Shown here: positions 50,465 through 59,030 of the stretch, piece by piece
Numbering within the stretch: the first letter of the stretch is position 1
Layout: each line of letters begins with the position of its first letter
NCBI RefSeq assembly: GCF_022751215.1
Contig: NZ_JAICDG010000003.1
Span: 558,001-622,000, forward strand
Reading direction: 5' to 3'
Length of the DNA stretch: 64,000 nucleotides
DNA from: Actinomadura terrae
GTDB lineage: Bacteria; Actinomycetota; Actinomycetes; Streptosporangiales; Streptosporangiaceae
Notes under the pieces: model-generated
The model's input: only the letters and a program-made list of their open reading frames with translations
What the model was told of the DNA's origin: nothing
Database searches by the model: none
Made by a program: the position numbers and the translations under genes

Positions 50465-52612
50465 TCATCGCCCCCTGGCTTCGGCGAGGAGGTCCTTCAG
50501 CGCCTCGCGCAGCCGGGGCTCGCCGGACAGGTGCGCGTCGAGCTGCCGCGCCGCGAGCCACCGCCCGGCCGCCGCGCGCGCCCACGTCTCCAGCGCGGGC
50601 TCGGTCACGCCGCGCGTCCGCAGCCGCAGCACGACCTCGACCAGGTCGTTGCGCTGGCCGATCTCGGCGCCGCGCAGCGGGGCGCGTCCCGCGCGGGCGC
50701 GGGCGGGCAGTTCCGCCGTCCAGCACCCGCCGAGCCGCGCCCGGACGGGCGTGGACGCGGCCGCCAGCAGCCCGGCCCGGAACCGCGGCGGCCTCCGGCA
50801 CAGCACCCGCGCGGCGGCGTCGAAGGCCGCGTCGGCGAGGGCCGGGTCGGCGCCCGACCCCGCCAGTTCCTCCAGGGCCCGCGCGGCGTCCCGGGGCTGC
50901 TCGGCGGTGACCGCGTCGGCGTGCGCCCGGACGGCCTCCGCGTCGCGCGCGGCCCGCCCGTCCGGCAGGACGGCCCGCACCCGCGCCGCGAGCCGCAGCG
51001 TCATCGCGTCCGCGAACGTCTCGCCCTGCCGCGCGAACGCCCGCGAGGGCAGCTCGGCCAGCGCCGGGTGCCCGGCCGTCTCGGCGGGGTGGGCCTCCAG
51101 CAGCTCGACGCACTCCAGCGCCGACGGCGGCTCCGTCCACACCCCGGCCAGCGCCGCCCCGACCCCCTCGACTCCGTCGGACTCCTCGGCGAGGCGCAGC
51201 AGCTCGCCGGTGACCGCGACGCGGCTCGCCGGGCGCCGCCGTCCCACCGACGCCAGCACCGCCACCGCGACGTCCGGGAACCCGTGCAGCCGCTCGACCC
51301 GGGCGTACAGCAGGTCGCAGGCGGCCGGGTCGACGTCCCGGTGCCCGTTCTCAGCGAGCCCGGCGACGACGCCGTCCAGCAGCGCGTCCCGGACCTCCGC
51401 CGGGCACGCCGCGTGGACGGCGGGCAGCCCGGCCGCGCCCGGCCGGGCCAGCGCCGCCCGCGTCGCCGCGACCGCCAGCGCGGCCGTGTGCTCCGGCGCG
51501 GCCCCGGCCCGCCGGTGCACGGCCAGCGCCAGCTCCAGCCCCATGGACGCGACGCCGGGCGCCAGCTCCCGCCACACCCAGTCCGGGAGCGCGTCCCACC
51601 GGGACACCAGGCCCGCCGCCGCCCGCTCCTCCTCCGCCGTCACGGTGGCGTCGCCCCGGCACAGCGCGAGCAGCACGGCCGCGCCGTCGAGCGTGGCGGT
51701 GTCCAGGCGGGCCAGTTCGGCGAGGGCGTCCAGACCGGCGAAGTCGGCGCCGCGCCAGCAGGCCGCGACCGTCCGGGCGAACCGCGACGGGCCGGGCGAG
51801 GCCTTCGAGGAAGTGCCCTCGCCGAGGTCGACGGCGAAGGCATGCGAGGTGCGGTGCCGGACGGCGGCCCACACGCCCGGCGTCGTGCCGACGAGGCGCT
51901 GCGCGGCGCCCTCCGGGTCGGCGGTGTAGGTGACGAACGACAGCCGCGCCGCCGCCGCGACCGGCAGCGAGTAGGAGACGACCGCGATCCACCGGGCGAC
52001 GACCTCCACGTCGCGCGCGACCAGCACGACGCGCCCGTGGCCCCGCGCGAGCACGGAGGCGACCGCGTCGACCAGCCCGGCCAAGGTCACGTACGGGTCA
52101 TTGAGGCTGTTCCGGGGGGTGTGGGGGGTCGTCCCCCCACAAGAGTCCGAGCCGGACGCGGCGAGCCAGGCGGCGAGCGCCTCGGGGTCGAGGGCGGCGC
52201 CGGGGGTCAGCTCGTCCAGCTCGTCCAGCGCGGGGCTCTCGGCCGGGCCGTGCGTCCACAGCGGCGCGCGCCACAGCTCGGCGGGGCGCAGCCCCTCCAG
52301 CTCGCAGGGCTCGGCCACGACCGCGTGGGCGAAGAAGTTGCCGTAGCGGCCGGAGTAGTCGCGGCCCAGGTAGCGGCTGCGCAGCAGCAGCGGACGGCCG
52401 CCGACGGTGTCGTAGAGCAGCGAGACCGGGAACTCCTCCAGCTCGGCCTCGTCCGGCGAGAGCGGCGCGTCCGGCGGCGGACGGTAGGACAGGTACGGCG
52501 TCACCCCCGCCCGCACCCCGTCGGGCAGGCCGGGCGTCTCGGCGACGAACTGGAACCCCGCCCGGCCGGTGGGGCCGCGCCGGGCCGAGGTGTAGTGCAG
52601 CTGCCAGGCCAC
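50465..52612 (-). CDS. GTPase-associated protein 1-like (GAP1-N2 type) protein
   Basis: A 715-residue cytoplasmic protein without membrane segments. Its N-terminal ~150 residues (WQLHYTSARRGPTGRAGFQF; PYLSYRPPPDAP; RYLGRDYSGRYGNFFAHA) match the GAP1 N-terminal domain found beside double-GTPases in actinomycetes. The remainder is long helical repeat-like sequence rich in Ala/Arg/Leu. No enzyme motif is recognised; such proteins are proposed as adaptors or effectors of the GTPases. The start is GTG 52612, two bases after the GTPase stop. It lies between two GTPase genes. Confidence 0.75.
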   Translation of the reverse strand: MAWQLHYTSARRGPTGRAGFQFVAETPGLPDGVRAGVTPYLSYRPPPDAPLSPDEAELEEFPVSLLYDTVGGRPLLLRSRYLGRDYSGRYGNFFAHAVVAEPCELEGLRPAELWRAPLWTHGPAESPALDELDELTPGAALDPEALAAWLAASGSDSCGGTTPHTPRNSLNDPYVTLAGLVDAVASVLARGHGRVVLVARDVEVVARWIAVVSYSLPVAAAARLSFVTYTADPEGAAQRLVGTTPGVWAAVRHRTSHAFAVDLGEGTSSKASPGPSRFARTVAACWRGADFAGLDALAELARLDTATLDGAAVLLALCRGDATVTAEEERAAAGLVSRWDALPDWVWRELAPGVASMGLELALAVHRRAGAAPEHTAALAVAATRAALARPGAAGLPAVHAACPAEVRDALLDGVVAGLAENGHRDVDPAACDLLYARVERLHGFPDVAVAVLASVGRRRPASRVAVTGELLRLAEESDGVEGVGAALAGVWTEPPSALECVELLEAHPAETAGHPALAELPSRAFARQGETFADAMTLRLAARVRAVLPDGRAARDAEAVRAHADAVTAEQPRDAARALEELAGSGADPALADAAFDAAARVLCRRPPRFRAGLLAAASTPVRARLGGCWTAELPARARAGRAPLRGAEIGQRNDLVEVVLRLRTRGVTEPALETWARAAAGRWLAARQLDAHLSGEPRLREALKDLLAEARGR

Positions 52613-52614
52613 CG

Positions 52615-53880
52615 TCAGGACCCTCCGGGGCGGACTCCGTCGAGCATCCCGAACCGGTACAGCAGCCACAGCAGCGGGTCCTCGGCGCGGTGCGGCCGGA
52701 CGCCGCCCGCGCCCACCCGTCCCGCCTCGGGGATCCCGCCGAGCGCCGACAGCCCGAACAGCGCGTGCTCGGCGTACTGCTGCCCGAGATAGGTGTCGAG
52801 CTGCCCGGCCGACCAGTCGTGCAGCAGCGCGCGGACCTGCGCGTCCACCGCCTCCCTGTCGTCGAGGTCGAGGACGCCCGAGCCCGCGCGGGTGCGGTGC
52901 AGCGCCGACTGCCGCAGCAGCGCCGGCCGCAGCGCGTCGATCTTGGTGAGCGCGACCGCGACCGGGACCGGGAGCGGCTCGCCCGGCCGGGCCCCGTGCC
53001 GCTGCCGGAGCGTCTCGGTGACCCGCGCGATGACGTTGAGCGGCTCGCTGTCCGGGTCCTCGCCCGCGCCGCGCGGGATCGGGACGTCGGCCAGGCCCGT
53101 CCGCGCGCCGGGCAGCTCCAGCGGGTCGACGAGGAAGATGACCGCGTCCGCCGCCTCCAGGTAGCGCAGGTGCAGGTCGGTGGCCTCGCGGCTGCGCAGG
53201 TCCTCGCCCGCCGTGTCGAACAGCACCAGCGCCAGCGACTCGTTGCGCGGCCGCGCGAACCGGCCCCTGCGGGTGCGGGTGAGGAGGTAGACGAGCGGCT
53301 CGCGGGGGCCCGTCGCCGCGCTCGCCGTCGTCGGCAGCAGCCTCCGCTCCTCCAGCAGCGGGCGGGCGAAGTCGCGCTTGTACCGCTCGATCGTCCGGTC
53401 GTCGCAGGCCACGAGGGAGGCGTCCAACTCGGTGCCGACCCGGTTCATCAGCTCGTGCAGCAGGACGGCGATGTAGGTGCTCTTGCCCGCGTTCTTCGCG
53501 CCGACGAGCGCGACGATCCGGCCGGGGGAGTCGCAGTAGGCGGCCGGGAGCGGGTTGTGGCACTCGGGGCAGGCGCGGTTCCCGGTGGGCCGGCCGCAGG
53601 CGGGGCAGTCGGCGCGGCCGCCGCGTCCGGGCGCGGTGAACACCGGGGGCAGCGACGCCCCGGCGGTCGAGCCGGTGTAGGCCGCGAGCCGCTCGTCCAG
53701 GACGGGCGCGCAGCCGAGCGCCCGCCCGGCCCGTCCCCGGCACCGGAACAGCACCCGCTGCGGCGGCACCGACGCGAAGCAGTACGGGCAGGTGATCTCC
53801 GGCCTGGACGCGGCGCCCGGCAGCCCGGCCCGGGCCAGCCCCACGCGGGGCAGCCGGGCGCGCGCGAGCGGCCTGGTCAT
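52615..53880 (-). CDS. Soluble zinc-ribbon GTPase-like protein (double-GTPase type)
   Basis: A 421-residue protein. Zinc ribbons: C31/C34 (ITCPYC) and C92/C95/C104/C107. The GTPase core has the P-loop GAKNAGKST (127-135), a G3-like DTAGE (222-226) and a G4-like TKID (312-315), where Asp specifies guanine. No transmembrane segment is seen. It is a paralogue of the membrane GTPase two genes downstream. ATG 53880 overlaps the stop of the 877-residue protein (ATGA). Confidence 0.8.
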   Translation of the reverse strand: MTRPLARARLPRVGLARAGLPGAASRPEITCPYCFASVPPQRVLFRCRGRAGRALGCAPVLDERLAAYTGSTAGASLPPVFTAPGRGGRADCPACGRPTGNRACPECHNPLPAAYCDSPGRIVALVGAKNAGKSTYIAVLLHELMNRVGTELDASLVACDDRTIERYKRDFARPLLEERRLLPTTASAATGPREPLVYLLTRTRRGRFARPRNESLALVLFDTAGEDLRSREATDLHLRYLEAADAVIFLVDPLELPGARTGLADVPIPRGAGEDPDSEPLNVIARVTETLRQRHGARPGEPLPVPVAVALTKIDALRPALLRQSALHRTRAGSGVLDLDDREAVDAQVRALLHDWSAGQLDTYLGQQYAEHALFGLSALGGIPEAGRVGAGGVRPHRAEDPLLWLLYRFGMLDGVRPGGS

Positions 53881-56510
53881 CGCGCGACCTGGAGCGTGCG
53901 GACGGGCGGGTCGCTCAGCTCGACGACCGCGTCGTCGGCGAAGCAGCGCAGCCAGTACGGGCCGGACGCCTCCGGGGCGGGCAGCGACAGCTCGCCGGGC
54001 ACGGGCACCTGCTCCCACGCGCCGAGCTCCTCGCCGTCGGCCGCGCGGTGCGGCATCACCGCCCCGGCGCGCAGCACCAGCGCCAGCCGCGCCACCCGCA
54101 GCGGGCGCGGCCCGCTCAGCCGGATCGTCAGCGACCGCCGCCACGGCGGGCCCGAGCGCCGGAGGTCGTAGCGGACGACCGTCCGCGCGTCCACCCGCGC
54201 GGCGACCGCCGGGCCGACCACCCGGGAGCCGCCGACGGTCCCGGCCGCCGCGACCGACACCTCCACCGGCGCGTCCTCGGGCACGGGCAGCCGGATCCCG
54301 CCCTGCGTGTCGTAGGAGGCGCGCGTCACGACCGCGCGGTCCCCTTCGCCGGGCTCCGCCCCGGCGCGGTGGACGATCCCGACGCCGACCTCGACCTCCG
54401 CGACGTCCGGCGGCCAGTCGAACCCGACGTGGACGTGGTCGCCGCGCCGCTCGGCGACCAGCCGGCGCGGCGGCGGCAGGTTCACGTGCCGGTGGCAGGC
54501 GCCGATCGCGGCGGTGCCCTCGGCCACCGTCACCGCGAGCAGCCAGCCGCCCGACCTCGGCCGCACCTCCAGCCCGCCGGCCACGGGCGCGCACGCCAGC
54601 CGCCGTGTCGCGCGCCTGACCTCCTCCACCGGTATCAGGGCGCTGCGCGGCCACGGCGGCGGCGCGTCCGCCAGCACCAGCTCGACCCGGCCGTGCGCGG
54701 GCGGGTCGAACGCCACCCGCAGCAGCCCCGGGTCGGACGCGTCGGGCACGGCCTCCAGCTCGTACACCGGCCCGGGCGGCGCGCTCGGCGTCACCGACGC
54801 CCGCACCCCCGGCGTCATGACCTCGCGTCCGGCGGCGTCCAGGTAGACGGCGCTGACCAGGTAGTGGTGGGTGCGGCCGTTGGGGACGTGCTCGCGGAAC
54901 CCGTCCCGCCCGCCCGGGACGGCCCGCCCCTCGCGGACCACGACGACCCGCGCCGCCTCCGCCGGGCACCGCCACCGGCCCGTCACCTGGCCGTCGCCCG
55001 CCAGCAGCTCGACCTCGCCCGGCTCGGGGCGCACGACCACCGGGCCCGCCACCACGGGCGGCGCCGCCGCCTCGCCGCGCACCGCGAGGACCCCGTAGTA
55101 CAGCGGGACGTTCACCGGCGGCGCCGCGTCGCGCGGCCCGGTGAGCGGCTCCCCGTCCCGCGCGTCGCGGGGCGCCCGCCCCGCCCGCCGGACGACCTGG
55201 TAGCCCACCTCGCCCGCCGTGGACGGCGACGGCTCCCACGACACCCGCACGGCCGCGCCGTCCACGTCCGCGCGCGCGGACGGGACCGGGAGCGGCGGCA
55301 GCCGCCGCTGGTGCTCCGCCGCGCCGGGCAGGTCGCCGACGAGCCGCAGCGCGTCGGCGAGCAGCCGCCAGGCGCGGTCGGCGTCGGGCTCGGCGATCGC
55401 GGTCTCGCGCAGCCGCAGCGCCGTGTCGAGGCGGTGCCGGGCCTCGGCGGCCAGGACCTCCGCCTCGTCGTCGGCGGCGTCGCCCTCGGGGACGCGGGCG
55501 TCGGCCAGCTCCGCGGCCGCGAACACCTCGCCCGCGTCCAGCAGGGCGCGCAGCCGCCCCGCGAGGCCGCCGCCCCGGCCCGTCTCGCGGAGCACGGCGA
55601 ACACCAGCCGCCGCGCGTCCTCCTCCTCGACGCCGAGGCCGGCGGTGGCGTACCGGAGCAGCGCGGCCTCGGACGGCCGCTGCCGCTGCCGCTCCCGCAG
55701 CCGGTCGGCCACGTCGTACAGGACGAGGTCGTGCAGCGCCGCACCCGACCGCAGCGCCGCGAGGACGGTGCCCGCGTGCGTGGTGCTGGTGTCGCGGCTG
55801 CGGCGCGCCCACTCGGCGCCCGCCGCCGCGACCGCGTCCTGGTCGAGGCGCAGCCCCGGCGGGGCGGCGAAACCGTCCAGGACCCGGATCGGGCCCGCCA
55901 GCCGCTCCCCGAACAGGAAGTCGGGCAGGTGCCGCTTGCCGAGGACGTCCAGCGACTCCCGCACCTTCCGGTACGCGGGGTAGGGCGCGGCGGACGGCAG
56001 CGCGTCGGGCTCGCGGACCGCGATGCCCGCGACGCGTGCCGCCTCCTCCAGCTCGGCGCGCGGCACCCCGGCGGTCCGGGCGATGGCCTCGACCTCGGCG
56101 GGGGCGACCATCCGCAGCGTCCCGGCGGCGTCGGCGAGGCGGGCGCGGGCCTCGCCGCCGCGCCGCTCGTCGCGCCCGGCCGCGCCGCGCAGCCGGTCGG
56201 CGAGCGGGCGCGGGTCGCCGCGCTCGGCGGCGGCGAACAGCGGCGCCAGCTCCCGGTGCTCGGCCTCCAGCCGGTCGATGAGCCTGCGGTACTTCAGCTG
56301 CCCGCGCGACCGCCGCCAGCACTGCCGCACCTCCCGGACCCGCGCGGCGACCGCCGCCGCCACCAGCGGCTCGGCGAGCGCGTACCGGGCCCGCAGGTCG
56401 TCGGGGGGCCGGTCGCCGGCCTCCCGCGCGGGCTCCAGCACCTCGCGCCGGTAACGCTCGTCGAAGGGCTCGTCGAAGCGCTCGTCGGTGGGCTCGTGGT
56501 CGAACGGCAC
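53877..56510 (-). CDS. 877-residue multidomain protein of the Hsp70-GTPase operon, unknown family
   Basis: I do not recognise the family. Residues ~15-410 are helical and charged (EVRQCWRRSRGQLKYRRLIDRL; DARRLVFAVLRE), with a terminal part resembling helical repeats. From ~425 to 877 there are at least four beta-sandwich segments of fibronectin type III-like pattern (for example VRVSWEPSPSTAGEVGYQVVRRA). No HPD tripeptide of a J-domain and no nucleotide motif is visible. The GTG at 56510 has a GGGGG stretch upstream. Encoded between Hsp70 and the GTPases, it could link chaperone to GTPase or be the client-binding subunit. Confidence 0.7.
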   Translation of the reverse strand: MPFDHEPTDERFDEPFDERYRREVLEPAREAGDRPPDDLRARYALAEPLVAAAVAARVREVRQCWRRSRGQLKYRRLIDRLEAEHRELAPLFAAAERGDPRPLADRLRGAAGRDERRGGEARARLADAAGTLRMVAPAEVEAIARTAGVPRAELEEAARVAGIAVREPDALPSAAPYPAYRKVRESLDVLGKRHLPDFLFGERLAGPIRVLDGFAAPPGLRLDQDAVAAAGAEWARRSRDTSTTHAGTVLAALRSGAALHDLVLYDVADRLRERQRQRPSEAALLRYATAGLGVEEEDARRLVFAVLRETGRGGGLAGRLRALLDAGEVFAAAELADARVPEGDAADDEAEVLAAEARHRLDTALRLRETAIAEPDADRAWRLLADALRLVGDLPGAAEHQRRLPPLPVPSARADVDGAAVRVSWEPSPSTAGEVGYQVVRRAGRAPRDARDGEPLTGPRDAAPPVNVPLYYGVLAVRGEAAAPPVVAGPVVVRPEPGEVELLAGDGQVTGRWRCPAEAARVVVVREGRAVPGGRDGFREHVPNGRTHHYLVSAVYLDAAGREVMTPGVRASVTPSAPPGPVYELEAVPDASDPGLLRVAFDPPAHGRVELVLADAPPPWPRSALIPVEEVRRATRRLACAPVAGGLEVRPRSGGWLLAVTVAEGTAAIGACHRHVNLPPPRRLVAERRGDHVHVGFDWPPDVAEVEVGVGIVHRAGAEPGEGDRAVVTRASYDTQGGIRLPVPEDAPVEVSVAAAGTVGGSRVVGPAVAARVDARTVVRYDLRRSGPPWRRSLTIRLSGPRPLRVARLALVLRAGAVMPHRAADGEELGAWEQVPVPGELSLPAPEASGPYWLRCFADDAVVELSDPPVRTLQVAR

Positions 56511-56520
56511 GGGTGCCCCC

Positions 56521-58104
56521 TCAGCTCACCCGCACCTGGGAGAGGGCCTTCCGGGAGCGCTCGACCTCCTCCTCCGACATGCCGCCGACGTCCACCTTCA
56601 GCTCCAGCCGCTCGCCGGTCTCCTTCTCCACAGCCGTGACGTTCAGCAGGCCCGAGGCGTCCAGCGCGAACGTCACCCCGATCGGCCAGCCCGCCTTCTT
56701 GCCCGGCGGGACGCGGATCTCCCCGGTCGCGATCTCGGTGTTGTCGACCAGCTCCACCGACTCGACGCTGCCCGCCTGCTCCATCACGCGGATGTCGGCG
56801 GACGCCTGGTCGTCGTAGACGGTGAAGAAGTCCTCGGTCTTGGCGGCGGGCAGCTCCTCGTTGGCGTGCACGAGGTGCGCGACGTGCTCGGCGCCGCTGT
56901 CGCGGTCGACGACCACGATCCCGAACGCGTGCGAGGCGACCGTCCGGATCCGCCGCCCCTCGATCTGCTCGCGCTGCTCGGCCGACAGCCCCGCCCGGCT
57001 CGCCATCTCCTCGGCGCGCTCGGCGGAGCCCTCCCGGACGAGCCGCCGGTAGGTCTCCTCGAACGCGTACAGCGCGGCGCCCTTGGCGACGGCGAGGTCG
57101 GGGTCCTGGAGGCGCGGGGCGAGGCCGAGCTCGGTCTCCAGCCGCGCCGCGACCACCGGCATCTTGGTCGAGCCGCCCACGAGGACGAGGTCGTCGTAGT
57201 CGTCCACGCCCTTGTCGGCGGCGGTCGCGAGGGTCCGGCCGGTGATCTCGACGGTGCGGTCCAGCAGGTCCTTGGTCAGCTCCTCCAGCTTCTCGCGGCT
57301 CACCTCGACCGCCGCGACCCGCCCGCCGTGCATCACCCGGACCGTGTGCGAGGTGCGGGTGGTGAGCGCCTTCTTGGCGTCCTCGGCGTCCCGGCGGAGC
57401 TGCTGCTCGGTCGCCTTGTCGTCGAGCGGGTCGCCGGCGTCCGGGTGCTCGGCGCGGAACCGCTCGGCGAGGTACTCCACGACCCGCGCGTCCCAGTCGG
57501 CGCCGCCGAGCTCGTGGTCGCCGTCGGTGCACACGACCTCGATGTGGCCGCCGCGCAGGGCGATGACCGTCGTGTCGAACGTCCCGCCGCCGAGGTCGTA
57601 GACGAGGATCGTCCGGTCCGCGTCGGGGTTGAGCACGCCGTAGGTGATCGCGGCGGCGATCGGCTCGGACACGATGTCGATGACGTTCAGCCCGGCGATC
57701 CGCCCGGCCTTGCGCGTCGCGTCCCGCTCGGCCGCGCCGAAGTAGGCCGGGACGGTGATGACGACGTCGCGGGTCTCCTCGCCGGTCGAGGTCCGCGCGT
57801 CGGTGGCGAGCTTCAGCAGGATGAACGCCGACAGCTCCTCGGGCGCGAAGTCGATCCCGTGCAGGGGGCGGGTCACGTCCCGGCCCATGTCGCGTTTGAT
57901 CAGACTGACGACGTTGTCGGGCTCCAGCACGGCGGTGTCCTTCGCGGCGGCGCCGACGACGACGTTGTCGCCGCTCTCGAAGTACACCACCGACGGCGTG
58001 GTGTCGGTGCCCTCCAGGTTGCGCAGCACCGCCGGCCGCCCCACCTCGTCGATGGAGGCGATGCACGAGTACGTGGTTCCGAGGTCGATCCCGTAGACAG
58101 CCAT
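56521..58104 (-). CDS. Hsp70 family chaperone (operon-dedicated DnaK paralogue)
   Basis: A 527-residue Hsp70. Phosphate 1 GIDLGTTYSCIA (5-16), VITVPAYF, phosphate 2 VYDLGGGTFDTT and adenosine motif LVGGSTKMPVV are intact, so ATPase activity is expected. The substrate-binding part ends early, at a short MSEEEVERSRKAL helix, ~90 residues shorter than housekeeping DnaK, so the C-terminal lid is reduced. It lies 11 bases downstream of its own GrpE-like gene; no J-domain protein is nearby. ATG 58104 is preceded by GGTGAGAGGGA. Probably works with the operon proteins rather than in general folding. Confidence 0.9.
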   Translation of the reverse strand: MAVYGIDLGTTYSCIASIDEVGRPAVLRNLEGTDTTPSVVYFESGDNVVVGAAAKDTAVLEPDNVVSLIKRDMGRDVTRPLHGIDFAPEELSAFILLKLATDARTSTGEETRDVVITVPAYFGAAERDATRKAGRIAGLNVIDIVSEPIAAAITYGVLNPDADRTILVYDLGGGTFDTTVIALRGGHIEVVCTDGDHELGGADWDARVVEYLAERFRAEHPDAGDPLDDKATEQQLRRDAEDAKKALTTRTSHTVRVMHGGRVAAVEVSREKLEELTKDLLDRTVEITGRTLATAADKGVDDYDDLVLVGGSTKMPVVAARLETELGLAPRLQDPDLAVAKGAALYAFEETYRRLVREGSAERAEEMASRAGLSAEQREQIEGRRIRTVASHAFGIVVVDRDSGAEHVAHLVHANEELPAAKTEDFFTVYDDQASADIRVMEQAGSVESVELVDNTEIATGEIRVPPGKKAGWPIGVTFALDASGLLNVTAVEKETGERLELKVDVGGMSEEEVERSRKALSQVRVS

Positions 58105-58115
58105 GTCCCTCTCAC

Positions 58116-58850
58116 CTAATCGGTGCCGAGTCCGGTGTTGCGTTCGGTGCTCATCGTCGCGCCGCGCCCCGCCGCGCGGGGGCGACTTGACCCGGTCTTG
58201 TTCGGCTCGGTCATGTCGCGTCCGGTCCTGACGGGTGCGGTGGCGCCGGGCGTGGCGCCTGACGCTGCGCCTGACGGTGCGCCGGGCGCCGCGCTCGACG
58301 GTGCGCCGGGCGTGGCGGGGTCGAGCCTGCCGACGCACACCGCCGCCTTGCGCAGGATCGCGCCCTCCCGCTCGAACCCGTCGGACTGGACGGTCACCAC
58401 CGTGCCGTCTCGGGCGGGCTCGGCGACGGAGGTGACCGCCACCGGCCGGTGCCGGGACGGGTCGTAGGGGGCGCCGGGCTCGACGGTGTACCGCTCCACG
58501 CCGAGGCGGGCGAGCGCGTCGGCGACGTCGTCGGCGACCGCCGCCAGCAGCTGCGCGGTCCGCGCGGGGTCGGGAGGGTCCTCGCTCTCGGAGAGCCGCC
58601 GCGACTCGCGGCGCGCCTGGTCGTGCAGCCGGTACAGCGCGGCGCGGGCCGGCTCCAGCATCGCCTCCAGCTCGCCGCGGCGGAGCCGCTGGTTCTCCTC
58701 GTGCAGCCGGTCGATGACGGCCTCCCGGTGCGCGGCGCGCTCGTGCTCGCGGTCGAGCCGGGCCGACAGTTGCGCCGACAGCGCGGCGAGCGCCTCCGCG
58801 ACCTCGGCCCCGGAGCCGTCGTTGACCGGGCGTTCCCCGTCCGTCGACAC
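58116..58850 (-). CDS. GrpE-like nucleotide exchange factor
   Basis: A 244-residue protein, first in the operon. Residues ~15-80 form a coiled coil (ALSAQLSARLDREHERAAHREAVIDRL region), and ~110-175 a beta domain with RHRPVAVTSV and GTVVTVQSDGFEREGAILRKAAVCVG, matching the GrpE beta-wing pattern. The last ~65 residues are a low-complexity Ala/Pro/Gly/Thr tail. It should exchange ADP on the adjacent Hsp70. The GTG at 58850 follows TAAGGT by 8 bases, so the operon's mRNA is probably leaderless. Confidence 0.8.
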   Translation of the reverse strand: MSTDGERPVNDGSGAEVAEALAALSAQLSARLDREHERAAHREAVIDRLHEENQRLRRGELEAMLEPARAALYRLHDQARRESRRLSESEDPPDPARTAQLLAAVADDVADALARLGVERYTVEPGAPYDPSRHRPVAVTSVAEPARDGTVVTVQSDGFEREGAILRKAAVCVGRLDPATPGAPSSAAPGAPSGAASGATPGATAPVRTGRDMTEPNKTGSSRPRAAGRGATMSTERNTGLGTD

Positions 58851-58858
58851 GTGCAGTT

Positions 58859-58864
58859 ACCTTA
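58859..58864 (-). promoter_or_regulatory. -10 hexamer of leaderless promoter for the GrpE-Hsp70-GTPase operon
   Basis: TAAGGT on the minus strand lies 8 bases before the GTG at 58850. No HspR (HAIR) or HrcA (CIRCE) inverted repeat is visible upstream, so the operon does not look like part of the normal heat-shock regulon. Confidence 0.45.
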
Positions 58865-58996
58865 ATCGTGAGGTGGCGTGCGGCGATAGATCCGCGGTTG
58901 ACCTTCACCGGACTCTAGTTCGACCCGGCCCCGCCGATCCAGCACCGGATTCTCCGTGCCGGAACACATGGGTAACACCACTGAAACGCGTCTCGC

Positions 58997-59012
58997 GGAC
59001 CCTGGAGGGTCC
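58997..59012 (+). other. Small perfect hairpin before the ACT-domain gene
   Basis: GGACCC-tgga-GGGTCC, 6-base stem, 4-base loop, ending 18 bases before the ATG at 59031. It may lie in the 5' leader; no recognised riboswitch or attenuator. Confidence 0.3.
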
Positions 59013-59030
59013 CGGCTACTGGAGGTGGCG

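Noticed and set aside
49367..52792. 1141-residue open frame on the plus strand opposite the GTPase operon
   Set aside because: It has the Arg/Gly/Pro/His/Gln-rich composition of an antisense shadow in high-GC DNA; the minus strand frames carry clear GTPase and GAP1 motifs.
54048..56639. 863-residue plus-strand frame opposite the 877-residue protein
   Set aside because: Shadow composition (Arg, Gly, His, Pro, Val) and no domain; the opposite frame has FN3-like beta patterns and operon spacing.
58851..59030. Heat-shock operator (CIRCE or HAIR) upstream of the GrpE-like gene
   Set aside because: Neither a TTAGCACTC nor a CTTGAGT-type inverted repeat is present; only a short GGACCC/GGGTCC hairpin belonging to the other direction.
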